A program made the translations under genes and the position numbers. This document shows positions 1-6,659 of a stretch of 12,262 nt of DNA, piece after piece. The notes under the pieces are model-generated. The model saw only the letters and a program-made list of their open reading frames with translations, ran no database searches and had not been told where the DNA came from. The DNA comes from Gemmatimonadota bacterium (GTDB lineage: Bacteria; Gemmatimonadota; Gemmatimonadetes; Longimicrobiales; Longimicrobiaceae). Positions within the stretch are counted from its first letter, which is position 1. Every line of letters begins with the position of its first letter. The stretch lies in assembly GCA_019348475.1 (NCBI GenBank), contig JAHWJJ010000074.1, positions 1 to 12,262 of the forward strand. The letters are read 5' to 3'.

Positions 1-2072
1 CGGACGCCATCTTCCCGGTGGAGCGCATCTGGCCGACGCTGTTCGTCATCCAGTTCGGCCTGGGGGGGCTGGGCGCGTACCTCCTTGGGCGGGAGCTGGG
101 CGCGCGGCGGTGGGTGGCGTTCGTGACCGGGCTGGCCTTTCAGTTCACCGGCGTGGTGATGTCGTGGGTGCTGGCCGGGCACGAGGGGCGCATCATCGTG
201 GCGACCTTTGCGCCGCTGGCCTTCTACTTCGTGCACGCGGGGGTCCGCACGGCGCGGCTGGCCCCGTTCGCGGGGCTGGCGGCGGCGGTCGCCCTTTCGC
301 TCCTCAGCTTCCAGATCCAGACCGCCTATTACCTGCTGCTGGCCCTCGCCCTGTGGGCGGTGTTCTGCCTGTGGCACCTGAAGGCCTTCCGGCGGCGCGT
401 GGCCGGCGTGCGGACGGTGCTGTACGGCCTGGGCGCGGTGGCGTTCGCGTTCGTCGCCGCGTCGGTCGTCTTTCTCCCCTTCCTGGACTACGTGGACCTG
501 TCGCCGCGCGGCGGGCCGGGGCGCGGGTACGAGTACTCCACGTCGTGGGCCATGCCCCCGCGCGAGATCACCGCGCTGGCCGTGCCCGAGGACGTGGGGC
601 ACCTGGAGACGTACACCGGCAGCAACCCGATGAAGCTGCACACGGAGTACGCCGGCGCCACCGTGCTGCTGCTGGTGGCGCTGGGGTTCTGGTACGCCCG
701 GCGCAACCGCTACTTCTGGTTCTTCCTGGCGCTGGGCGTGTTCACGCTCACCATCGCCTGGGGGGGCGCCACGCCGCTCTACCGGCTGTACTACGAGCTG
801 CTGCCGGGGACCAAGAAGTTCCGCGCGCCCTCCGTCTCCCTGTTCCTGCTGTCGATGTCGCTGGTGGCGATGGCGGGGATCGCGCTGGAGGCGCTGGCGC
901 GGGCGGTGGACGCGCGGGATGCGAAGCGCCCGCTGCGCGTGCGCGCCACGAGCGCGGCGGCCCCGGCCGACCCCGAGCTGGGCCCGGCGGCGTGGATCCT
1001 GGCGGGGATGGTGGGGCTGGGCGTGGTGCTGGGAATGGTGGCCACGGCGCCCCACCCCAGCGGCATTCCGGGGGCGGGGCCGGTGGCCTTCCGCTTCGCG
1101 CTCTTCGCGGCGGCGGTGGCGGCGGTGCTCTGGCTGTGGCTGCGCGGCGGTCTGGGCCGGGGCGCGGCGGCGGCGCTGCTGGCCACCATCACCGTCGTGG
1201 ACCTGTGGATCGTGGACCGGCCGTTCTTCCGGACGGTGGACCCGCCCGGGATCATGTTCGCCGCGGACGACGTGGCCACCTTCCTGGCCTCGCAGCCGCG
1301 GCGCGACCGGGTGTGGGTGCTCCCCATGCCGCCCGAAGCCGTGTACCGGGGCCAGCTGAACAACTACCTGATGCGCTTCGACGTGGACCAGGCCGCGGGC
1401 GAGCACGGGAACCAGCTGCAGCGCTGGAACCAGTTCATGGGCGCCGGCGAGCAGACGTACGTGGACTACCACAACTTCATCCAGAATCCCGCCTTCCTGC
1501 GCGCGGGCAACATCCGGTGGATCGTGACGGGAATGGAGCTGCAGGGGCTGCCGGTGGCGCACCGCGGCTCGTCCATCGTCTACGAGAACCCCGACGCCCT
1601 TCCCCGCGCGTACCTGGTCCCCACCGCCGTGACCGCCCCCGGCGAAACGGCGCTCCCGCAGATGCAGCGCCCGGACTGGGAGCCGGCGCAGGTGGCGTAC
1701 GTGGACCGCCCCGTCCAGCTTCCGCAGGGCCCCCTGGCCGGCGAGGCGCAGGTGACGGCGTACGAGCCGGACCGGGTGGAGGTGCAGACGCGCGCCAACC
1801 GCGCCGCCCTGCTGGTGCTGGCCGACAACTACTACGAAGACTGGAAGGTGCGGGTGGACGGCCGCGAGGCGCCGCTGCTGCGCGCCAACCACGCGCTGCG
1901 TGGGGTGGTGGTGCCGGCGGGCACGCACCGGGTGACGTTCACCTTCGAGCCGGCTGACCTGTACACGGGGTGGTACCTGTACCTGGCGTGCATGGCGCTG
2001 CTGGCGCTGTACGGCGCATACCTGCTGGTGGCGCACCTGCGGCGCCGCCGGGCCGGGGCGCCGCCGGAGTGA
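1..2072 (+). CDS. YfhO-family polytopic membrane protein, 5' end outside window
   Basis: Large integral membrane protein resembling the YfhO family, whose members are linked to glycosylation of envelope polymers with lipid-linked sugars; the substrate here is unknown. The frame is open from base 3 and reads DAIFPVERIWPTLF, so the GTG at 18 is probably internal and the gene starts upstream. 689 residues are visible. Many hydrophobic segments alternate with short loops: an N-terminal block to about residue 310, then helices around residues 330-400. A soluble, probably extracytoplasmic, portion follows. Near the C-terminus lies the typical YfhO-like beta module (LADNYYEDWKVRVDG, then PAGTHRVTFTFEP) before a last helix and an Arg-rich cytoplasmic tail. 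The stop overlaps the next gene by four bases, implying coupled translation. Family call is fairly sure, exact role is not. Confidence 0.85.
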   Translation, partial: DAIFPVERIWPTLFVIQFGLGGLGAYLLGRELGARRWVAFVTGLAFQFTGVVMSWVLAGHEGRIIVATFAPLAFYFVHAGVRTARLAPFAGLAAAVALSLLSFQIQTAYYLLLALALWAVFCLWHLKAFRRRVAGVRTVLYGLGAVAFAFVAASVVFLPFLDYVDLSPRGGPGRGYEYSTSWAMPPREITALAVPEDVGHLETYTGSNPMKLHTEYAGATVLLLVALGFWYARRNRYFWFFLALGVFTLTIAWGGATPLYRLYYELLPGTKKFRAPSVSLFLLSMSLVAMAGIALEALARAVDARDAKRPLRVRATSAAAPADPELGPAAWILAGMVGLGVVLGMVATAPHPSGIPGAGPVAFRFALFAAAVAAVLWLWLRGGLGRGAAAALLATITVVDLWIVDRPFFRTVDPPGIMFAADDVATFLASQPRRDRVWVLPMPPEAVYRGQLNNYLMRFDVDQAAGEHGNQLQRWNQFMGAGEQTYVDYHNFIQNPAFLRAGNIRWIVTGMELQGLPVAHRGSSIVYENPDALPRAYLVPTAVTAPGETALPQMQRPDWEPAQVAYVDRPVQLPQGPLAGEAQVTAYEPDRVEVQTRANRAALLVLADNYYEDWKVRVDGREAPLLRANHALRGVVVPAGTHRVTFTFEPADLYTGWYLYLACMALLALYGAYLLVAHLRRRRAGAPPE

Positions 2073-3064
2073 CGCGTTCCGCGGCCCTGCGGCGCACGGC
2101 CGGGCTGCTGCTGGTCGCCGCCACGGTCTGGTACCTGGCGGCGTCCATCCGCGCGCACTGGGGCGAGCTGCGCGCGTTCCAGTGGCGGGTGGACCCTGCG
2201 CTGCTGGCCGCCAGCGTGGTGGCGCACACGCTGGTGCTGGGGTGGGGCGTCTGGGTGTGGAGCCGGGTGCTGCGGCACTTCGAGCACCCGCCGGTGCGGC
2301 TGGGGACGCTGCAGCGCATCTGGTTCCTCTCCAACCTGGCGCGCTACGTCCCCGGCAAGGTCTTCCAGTTCATCGCGGTGGCGCAGCTCAGCCGCGGCGC
2401 GGGGCTTTCCGGTCCCGTGCTGATCACCTCCATCCTCGTCCTCACGGGGATGTCGCTGCTCTCTGCGGTGGTGGTCGCGGCGTGGGTGCTGGCGGGCGGG
2501 CTCACGCGCGGCGTGGACCCGCGGTTCCTGGCGCTCGTCGTGACGCTCGGGGCGGTGCTGGCCGTCCATCCCGCCTTTCTGAACCGCCTGCTCGCGGTGA
2601 TCCCCCGGCTGCTGAAGCGGGACGTGATCCGCTGGAACGCGGGGTGGGGGGACGGCCTGGTGCTGCTGGGGCTGTCGGTGGTGAGCTGGGGGTTCTACGG
2701 CGTGGCGTACCACCTGTTCGTGGCCTCGCTGGCGGACGTGCCGTGGGCGCTGATGCCGCACCTGGCGGGGGTGAACGCGCTCTCGTTCTTCATCGGCTAC
2801 GCGTCGCCGCTGCCGGGGGGCGCGGGGCTGCGGGAGATCTCGATGACGGAGCTGCTGGAGCCCTACTTTCCCGGCGGCGTGGCGGCGGTCCTGGCGATTG
2901 CCGCGCGCCTGTGGACGATCGCGGCGGAGCTGATCGGGGGATCCGCGGCGGCGCTGCTGGTGAGGGGCGGATCGGGGGTGGATGCCGCCGCTGCGGCGCC
3001 GGTGCCGGCGGGTGCCATCGACGCGGCGGATGGGGCGGAGGTGCCGGTGCCGCGGCAGCCGTGA
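2069..3064 (+). CDS. Lysylphosphatidylglycerol synthase transmembrane (UPF0104/AglD-like) family protein
   Basis: A 331-residue polytopic membrane protein of the LPG_synthase_TM/UPF0104 type. The family includes the flippase part of MprF and many stand-alone proteins found near glycosyltransferases; no lysyl-transferase domain is present, so lipid lysinylation is unlikely. Visible family marks are NLARYVPGKVFQ at residues 89-100 and SPLPGGAGLREISMTELL at about 246-263, with roughly seven or eight hydrophobic segments between residues 11 and 298. The last 30 residues are Ala/Pro/Gly-rich and probably disordered. I chose GTG 2069 because it overlaps the upstream stop in the sequence GTGA; an in-frame start at 1970 would add an Arg/Pro-rich stretch with no membrane character. 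It is probably cotranscribed with the YfhO gene and acts with it on lipid-linked glycans (inference). Confidence 0.82.
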   Translation: MTRSAALRRTAGLLLVAATVWYLAASIRAHWGELRAFQWRVDPALLAASVVAHTLVLGWGVWVWSRVLRHFEHPPVRLGTLQRIWFLSNLARYVPGKVFQFIAVAQLSRGAGLSGPVLITSILVLTGMSLLSAVVVAAWVLAGGLTRGVDPRFLALVVTLGAVLAVHPAFLNRLLAVIPRLLKRDVIRWNAGWGDGLVLLGLSVVSWGFYGVAYHLFVASLADVPWALMPHLAGVNALSFFIGYASPLPGGAGLREISMTELLEPYFPGGVAAVLAIAARLWTIAAELIGGSAAALLVRGGSGVDAAAAAPVPAGAIDAADGAEVPVPRQP

Positions 3065-3488
3065 GCAATGCCGGCGCGCTTCGCCGGGTCACGCGGTCGA
3101 ATTCTCCCCCTCTCCGCGACCAACGAGCGGGGAGGGGTCCTCGGCGCGTACGCGGGCTCCGCGCATCGCCCCGGCTGGCCGGACTGCACGGGTGGGATGG
3201 CGTGCGATGGGAGAGCGTGGTGCGTGGGCGGGCCACCCCCCATCCCCGGCCCTTCCCCTTGCGTGGGGGAAGGGAGATGGACACCACCCTCACCCACGCA
3301 GGCGACTTCTCCCCCTCTCCCGGCGCAGCTTGCCGGGAAAGGCCGGGAGCCCGGTTGGGGGCCGCGGCGCGTCTTGCAGCGAGCCTCGAAAAAAGCGCCG
3401 GTGACGCAAAACAGTAGCGCACGGCGCAGAGGCATGGTTACATTTGCGCCACTGCTGGATCCTTGGGGAAAATCATCGGAACCGTGAA
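3065..3488. repeat. Non-coding stretch with a cluster of GC-rich hairpin repeats
   Basis: I find no convincing gene in these 424 bases. They hold four inverted repeats: 3071-3076/3082-3087 (6 bp, just after the upstream stop, without a T tract); 3107-3117/3127-3137 (11 bp with one G-T wobble); 3250-3258/3266-3274 (perfect 9 bp, 7-base loop); and 3318-3324/3332-3338 (perfect 7 bp, 7-base loop). The 14 bases TTCTCCCCCTCTCC occur at both 3102-3115 and 3307-3320, each forming the left flank of a hairpin, so at least two copies of one short repeat family are present. The open frames crossing it are Pro/Arg-rich and look like translated repeats. I see no convincing sigma-70 promoter for the downstream gene. 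Confidence 0.65.
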
Positions 3489-3971
3489 ATGCTGGACGAG
3501 CTGAAGAACAAGCTGGGCGAAGAGATCGAGCGCCTTACCCACGAACTGCAGGTGGTGCTTCCCGAGGCCATCAAGAAGGCCGTGGAGCACGGCGATCTGC
3601 GCGAGAACTCCGAGTACAAGTCGGCGCTGGAACGCCAGCAGTTCGTGCAGGCGCGCCTGAACCACCTTACCCGCCGCGCGGGCGAGCTTTCCAAGATCGA
3701 CCTGTCGCAGATCCCCGCGGACCGCGTGGGCTTCGGCAGCCGCGTGACGGTGGTGGACATGCGCACGCGCGAAGAAGAAACCTATACGCTGGCGTTCGGC
3801 GACTTCATCGACATCGACAGCGGACAGATCTCCATGGCCAGCCCGCTGGGGCAGACGCTGATGGGGAAGAAGGCCGGCGAAAAGGTCAGCATCCAGCTCC
3901 CCCGCGGCGAGCGCAAGCTGCACATCAAGGACGTGCAGACGCTTCCGCAGATGGTGCAGGGCGCACAGTAG
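3489..3971 (+). CDS. greA: Transcription elongation factor GreA
   Basis: A 160-residue GreA, near the usual length of about 158. GreA enters the secondary channel of RNA polymerase and stimulates cleavage of backtracked RNA so that stalled complexes can resume. The N-terminal coiled coil (about 1-75) has the tip motif HGDLRENSEYKSA at 34-46, with the acidic pair D36 and E39 matching the catalytic D41/E44 of E. coli GreA. The FKBP-like C-terminal domain (about 80-158) carries ISMASPLGQTLMGKKAGEKV, the family signature. ATG 3489 gives the standard N-terminus MLDELKNKLGEEIERL; an upstream in-frame TTG at 3444 would add 15 atypical residues. The Shine-Dalgarno is weak (GGA at 3478-3480). It appears monocistronic, with a hairpin-repeat region before and a strong terminator after. 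Confidence 0.97.
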   Translation: MLDELKNKLGEEIERLTHELQVVLPEAIKKAVEHGDLRENSEYKSALERQQFVQARLNHLTRRAGELSKIDLSQIPADRVGFGSRVTVVDMRTREEETYTLAFGDFIDIDSGQISMASPLGQTLMGKKAGEKVSIQLPRGERKLHIKDVQTLPQMVQGAQ

Positions 3972-3994
3972 CCCCTTCCCCGCCCCGCACGCCG

Positions 3995-4028
3995 AAGCCC
4001 CGGCCCTGCTTGATCAGGGCCGGGGCTT
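3995..4028 (+). terminator. Intrinsic terminator after greA
   Basis: Perfect 14-bp inverted repeat (AAGCCCCGGCCCTG at 3995-4008 against 4015-4028) with a 6-base loop, beginning 23 bases after the greA stop. The following bases CCGTCGTTTC contain only a short T-rich patch, as is common in GC-rich genomes. The symmetric stem could also act on the minus strand. Confidence 0.85.
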
Positions 4029-4220
4029 CCGTCGTTTCATCGAGGAGATTCCTCAGTCGCCGCCAACACGATCCTTCCAGCGGCGCGAGATCGCTGTTCA
4101 GGTACCGCACTCCCGGCGTTCGGCGCAGGCGGCGAGCAGAACGTCGGGAACGAGCGGGCGGATCAGCCGGGGTCATGGGTGGCCTGCTGGATGGGAGCAG
4201 ATGTGCCGGGGACGAGAAAC

Positions 4221-4253
4221 GCGCGGCGGCGTCGCCTCCCGACACCGCCGCGC
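4221..4253 (-). terminator. Terminator for the secretin-domain gene
   Basis: A 13-bp stem (4221-4233 against 4241-4253) with a 7-base loop, 24 bases beyond the stop of the minus-strand gene ending at 4278. The one non-Watson-Crick position is C-A on the plus strand but G-U in minus-strand RNA, and it is followed on the minus strand by GTTTCTCG, so it fits a minus-strand terminator better. Between this and the greA terminator (4029-4220) I see no supported gene. Confidence 0.65.
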
Positions 4254-4277
4254 GCTGCGTTCGCCCGCCGAGAGCGG

Positions 4278-4814
4278 CTACAGCGGCGGATGCCCGATCA
4301 CGCGCGCCATCGTGGCGATCGCCGCTTCCGTATCCGTTACCACCAGCGTGTTGGTGGCCTCGCTGACGGCGATCTTGCCGCGCTCGGAAACCACGCCCTG
4401 CAGCGCCTTTGCCACGTCCGCCGCGGGAACGTAGTTGATGCGGAACACGCGCGTAACCAGCGGCGCCTGCACGGCGTCGCGGGCCAGCCGTTCGGCGGGA
4501 TCCACGCGCAGCATCCCCGGCGCGATCTGCCGGGCGGCGTAGCCGTGCGCCTCCAGGATGGCGCGGAAGGCCACGTCCCACGGCTGGTTGCGCAACTCGG
4601 CCGTCACCTTGCCCGCCACCTCGGGCGCCAGCACCACCGAATGGCCCGAGAACTCGGCGAACACCGCCGCTACCTCGCGCATCTCGGTTTCGTGGAACGA
4701 GACGGTGATGCAGCGCGCCCCGCCGGCCACACACGCGGACGCGGCCGTCTGCGCGTTCGCCGGCCCGGCCAGCAGCGCCAGCACGATGGGCGTGAGGGTG
4801 AGGATGCGGATCAT
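4278..4814 (-). CDS. Exported stand-alone secretin N-domain (STN plus Secretin_N) protein
   Basis: A 178-residue exported protein made only of the periplasmic N-domains of secretins. Residues 1-21 form a signal peptide (MIRILTLTPIVLALLAG, then PANA before QTAAS). Residues about 36-105 match an STN/N0 fold (ITVSFHETEMREVAAVFAEFS, then VAGKVTAELRNQPWDVAFRAIL). Residues about 119-175 match Secretin_N (VTRVFRINYVPAADVAKAL, then ATNTLVVTDTEAAIATMARVI). The outer-membrane beta-barrel domain of true secretins is absent and the protein stops right after the N1-like domain. Two cysteines at 28 and 35 could form a disulfide. ATG 4814 is chosen because AAGGG lies seven bases upstream; ATG 4820 and an upstream start at 4886 are possible. 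It may assist a secretin, pilus or TonB-type complex, but no such genes are in view. Confidence 0.8.
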   Translation of the reverse strand: MIRILTLTPIVLALLAGPANAQTAASACVAGGARCITVSFHETEMREVAAVFAEFSGHSVVLAPEVAGKVTAELRNQPWDVAFRAILEAHGYAARQIAPGMLRVDPAERLARDAVQAPLVTRVFRINYVPAADVAKALQGVVSERGKIAVSEATNTLVVTDTEAAIATMARVIGHPPL

Positions 4815-5080
4815 CGGCATACCCTTGAGCGAGGTGGAACGGGTACGGAGCGCCGTTCGAGCGGAATCGAACCGGCTAGACTTCATGTGAGACGATTGCG
4901 TGCATCTGAAGATAACACATCGCGTTGGGTTTGGGAGGGCGACGCGCCAGCGGAATATTGCTGGGCCGGCAACGCGCTACGCCGCAGCCCACCGGGCGTG
5001 TTTTCCGGCGCCTCCTGCCATTACATTGTCCGCTCCCTGTCAGCCACTCCTCACGATCACCGACCGTCTCCACCCACCGA
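4815..5080. other. Intergenic region between divergent genes
   Basis: This 266-base gap separates the start of the minus-strand secretin-domain gene from that of the plus-strand membrane protein and should hold both promoters. Stretches near 4905-4920 and 4950-4960 are locally AT-richer (for example AAGATAACACAT), but I found no -35/-10 pair with acceptable spacing on either strand, so no promoter is called. Confidence 0.4.
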
Positions 5081-6451
5081 ATGCCGGCCCAACCTCGCGT
5101 GCGCCGCCCGGCGCCTCACCAACTTCCGAGCCTCCCAGCGGACGGCGGAGATCCGGAGCCTTACGTCCGGTACTTTCGCGCCGTGCTGGCGTTCTCATTC
5201 CTGGCGTCGCTCGCGCTGTCCATGCCGCTCTGGCTGACGCGGCGCGACTACCCGCACGTTCCGGTGATCGAAGGGTTGCCGCAGCCGCCGGCGCCGCTGG
5301 ATGCCATCCTGCTCGCCGCCATCGCGGTGGCAGTGGTGGGCGTGGCGGTCCTGCCCCGTCCCAGGCATTTTCTCCAGGCGGTCCTCGTGATCGGCGCGGT
5401 GTGGGCGCTCCTGGACCAGAACCGTTGGCAGCCGTACTTCGCCTGGTATCTCGTGGGGATGCTGTGCCTGCTGCTGGGGGAGCGATCCGCCGGCACCACG
5501 GAGAAGACGGCCCCCGCATGGCACATGGCGCCGCTGCAGCTGATGACCTGCTGCATGTACACCTGGTCCGGCGTCCATAAGTTCAACCACCGGTACCTCT
5601 CTACCGACTTCATCCTCACCGCGAAACCACTGCTGGGGTGGCTGGGCACCTCGGCCGCGTCGTTGCCGCCGCGGGGCATCGCGGCGCTGGCCGTGGCGTC
5701 GGCGCTCCTGGAACTCGGGTTCGGCGTGCTGCTGGCCTTTCCGCGGTTCCGCCGGGTGGGCGTGGTGGGGCTCACGCTGATGCACCTGTTCATCCTGCTG
5801 ATGATCGGGCCCCTGGGCACGGGGTGGAACCGCGTGGTGTGGCCGTGGAACGTGGCCGCCATCGCCGCGCTGTGGCTGCTGTTCTGGCCCCGTGCAACCG
5901 GCCCGCGGCTGGCGGCGTTTCTCGCCGGATTGCGGACGCCACGCGGCGCGCGGGTGCGGCGGGGCGCGGCGAAGCCGGCGCCGCGGGGCATCGTGTACGC
6001 GTCCCTTGCGGTCGCCCTCGTATTCGGAATCCTTCCCGCATTGAGCTTTGCCGAACGGTGGTATGCGTCTCTTTCGTTCCAGCTGTACGCGGGAAAGGAG
6101 CGCATCGCGCTGCTGTACTACGATTCGGGCCGGCCCGGCGCGGTGCCGGCGGCGGCGGCGCGCGCGGCGCGCACGCCAGGGCAGGTGAACCTCGCCGCGT
6201 GGTCCATTGACGAGTTGAACGCCGCACCCGTGCTGGAGGAAAGGGTGCTACTCAGTCTGGCACGTGCGCTCGCCCGGCGTGCACCGGACGCGGACGTCCG
6301 GCTGCTGATCGCCAGCCCGCCCTCGCTGGTCACCGGCGAGCGGAAAACCAGGTTCTTTGCGTTTCCGGCGCCGGCGCTCAACCCCGTGGACGTGAGTTCG
6401 CAGTACAAGGTCGACCTTGACGAAGGCACCGGAGCCGAACTCCCACCGTGA
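5081..6451 (+). CDS. HTTM/DoxX-like polytopic membrane protein with C-terminal soluble domain
   Basis: A 456-residue membrane protein of unknown function. Hydrophobic segments lie at about residues 33-51, 74-91, 97-111, 119-133, 150-164, 199-220, 226-243, 255-270 and 303-322. The segments CCMYTWSGVHKFNHRYLSTDF (157-177) and MIGPLGTGWNRVVWPWNVA (241-259) resemble HTTM/DoxX-like membrane proteins, whose bacterial members are mostly uncharacterised; relation to gamma-carboxylase enzymes is remote. After the last helix a soluble region of about 130 residues (SFQLYAGKERIALLYYDSG onward) probably lies outside the cytoplasm. ATG 5081 gives a short Pro-rich N-tail before the first helix, but no Shine-Dalgarno precedes it, so the start is uncertain. 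It stands alone between two intergenic gaps. Confidence 0.7.
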   Translation: MPAQPRVRRPAPHQLPSLPADGGDPEPYVRYFRAVLAFSFLASLALSMPLWLTRRDYPHVPVIEGLPQPPAPLDAILLAAIAVAVVGVAVLPRPRHFLQAVLVIGAVWALLDQNRWQPYFAWYLVGMLCLLLGERSAGTTEKTAPAWHMAPLQLMTCCMYTWSGVHKFNHRYLSTDFILTAKPLLGWLGTSAASLPPRGIAALAVASALLELGFGVLLAFPRFRRVGVVGLTLMHLFILLMIGPLGTGWNRVVWPWNVAAIAALWLLFWPRATGPRLAAFLAGLRTPRGARVRRGAAKPAPRGIVYASLAVALVFGILPALSFAERWYASLSFQLYAGKERIALLYYDSGRPGAVPAAAARAARTPGQVNLAAWSIDELNAAPVLEERVLLSLARALARRAPDADVRLLIASPPSLVTGERKTRFFAFPAPALNPVDVSSQYKVDLDEGTGAELPP

Positions 6452-6590
6452 GCGGAGGGCACCGCAACGGCGTACGTCCGCAGGAAAGCGGCGGGGCAGG
6501 CCTCCGACTCGCCGCACGCGACTCGGGCGGCCATGGGCGCCCACGACCCGCATCACCCGCCGGGCGCGAGGACGGGCTCTATCTCGTTTC

Positions 6591-6606
6591 CGGAACGTGC
6601 CTTGCA
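6591..6606 (+). promoter_or_regulatory. Candidate sigma-54 (-24/-12) promoter
   Basis: CGGAACGTGCCTTGCA against the consensus TGGCACGNNNNTTGCA: 10 of 12 defined positions match, including the essential GG and GC ten bases apart. It would start transcription near 6617, about 43 bases before the ATG at 6660. A sigma-54 gene is present in this window, but a match this short may occur by chance in GC-rich DNA. Confidence 0.35.
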
Positions 6607-6608
6607 CC

Positions 6609-6655
6609 CCACCTCCCTCCACGATTCCGGAGACGAAACGAGATGGAGGAGGTGG
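6609..6655 (+). promoter_or_regulatory. Leader hairpin that would sequester the ribosome binding site
   Basis: Bases 6609-6621 (CCACCTCCCTCCA) pair with 6644-6655 (TGGAGGAGGTGG) over 12 bp with one bulged C and a 22-base loop. The right arm contains the whole Shine-Dalgarno GGAGGAGGT (6645-6653), which lies six bases before the ATG at 6660. A second, competing perfect 10-bp repeat joins 6581-6590 to 6635-6644. The arrangement resembles a thermometer or switch leader but needs transcription to start upstream of 6609. Confidence 0.4.
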
Positions 6656-6659
6656 CGGG

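Noticed and set aside
1970..2068. Upstream extension of the UPF0104 protein
   Set aside because: It would lie fully inside the YfhO gene and adds a Pro/Gly/Arg-rich tail; the GTGA overlap at 2069 gives a natural start.
3925..4180. Minus-strand protein-like stretch (RYLNSDLAPLEGSCW, then RNLLDETTEAPAL) between greA and the secretin-domain gene
   Set aside because: It runs through the greA terminator stem and into greA, and its ATG near 4176 has no Shine-Dalgarno. It could be a decayed remnant, but I cannot support a gene.
4920..4990. Segment reading WVWEGDAPAEYCW on the plus strand, similar to WEGEAPAEP-type translated intergenic repeats
   Set aside because: A single copy in this window is too little to call a repeat element.
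6417..6659. Upstream extension of the Gly/Arg-rich protein
   Set aside because: It overlaps the end of the previous gene, has a different composition and lacks a ribosome site, whereas ATG 6660 has an excellent one.
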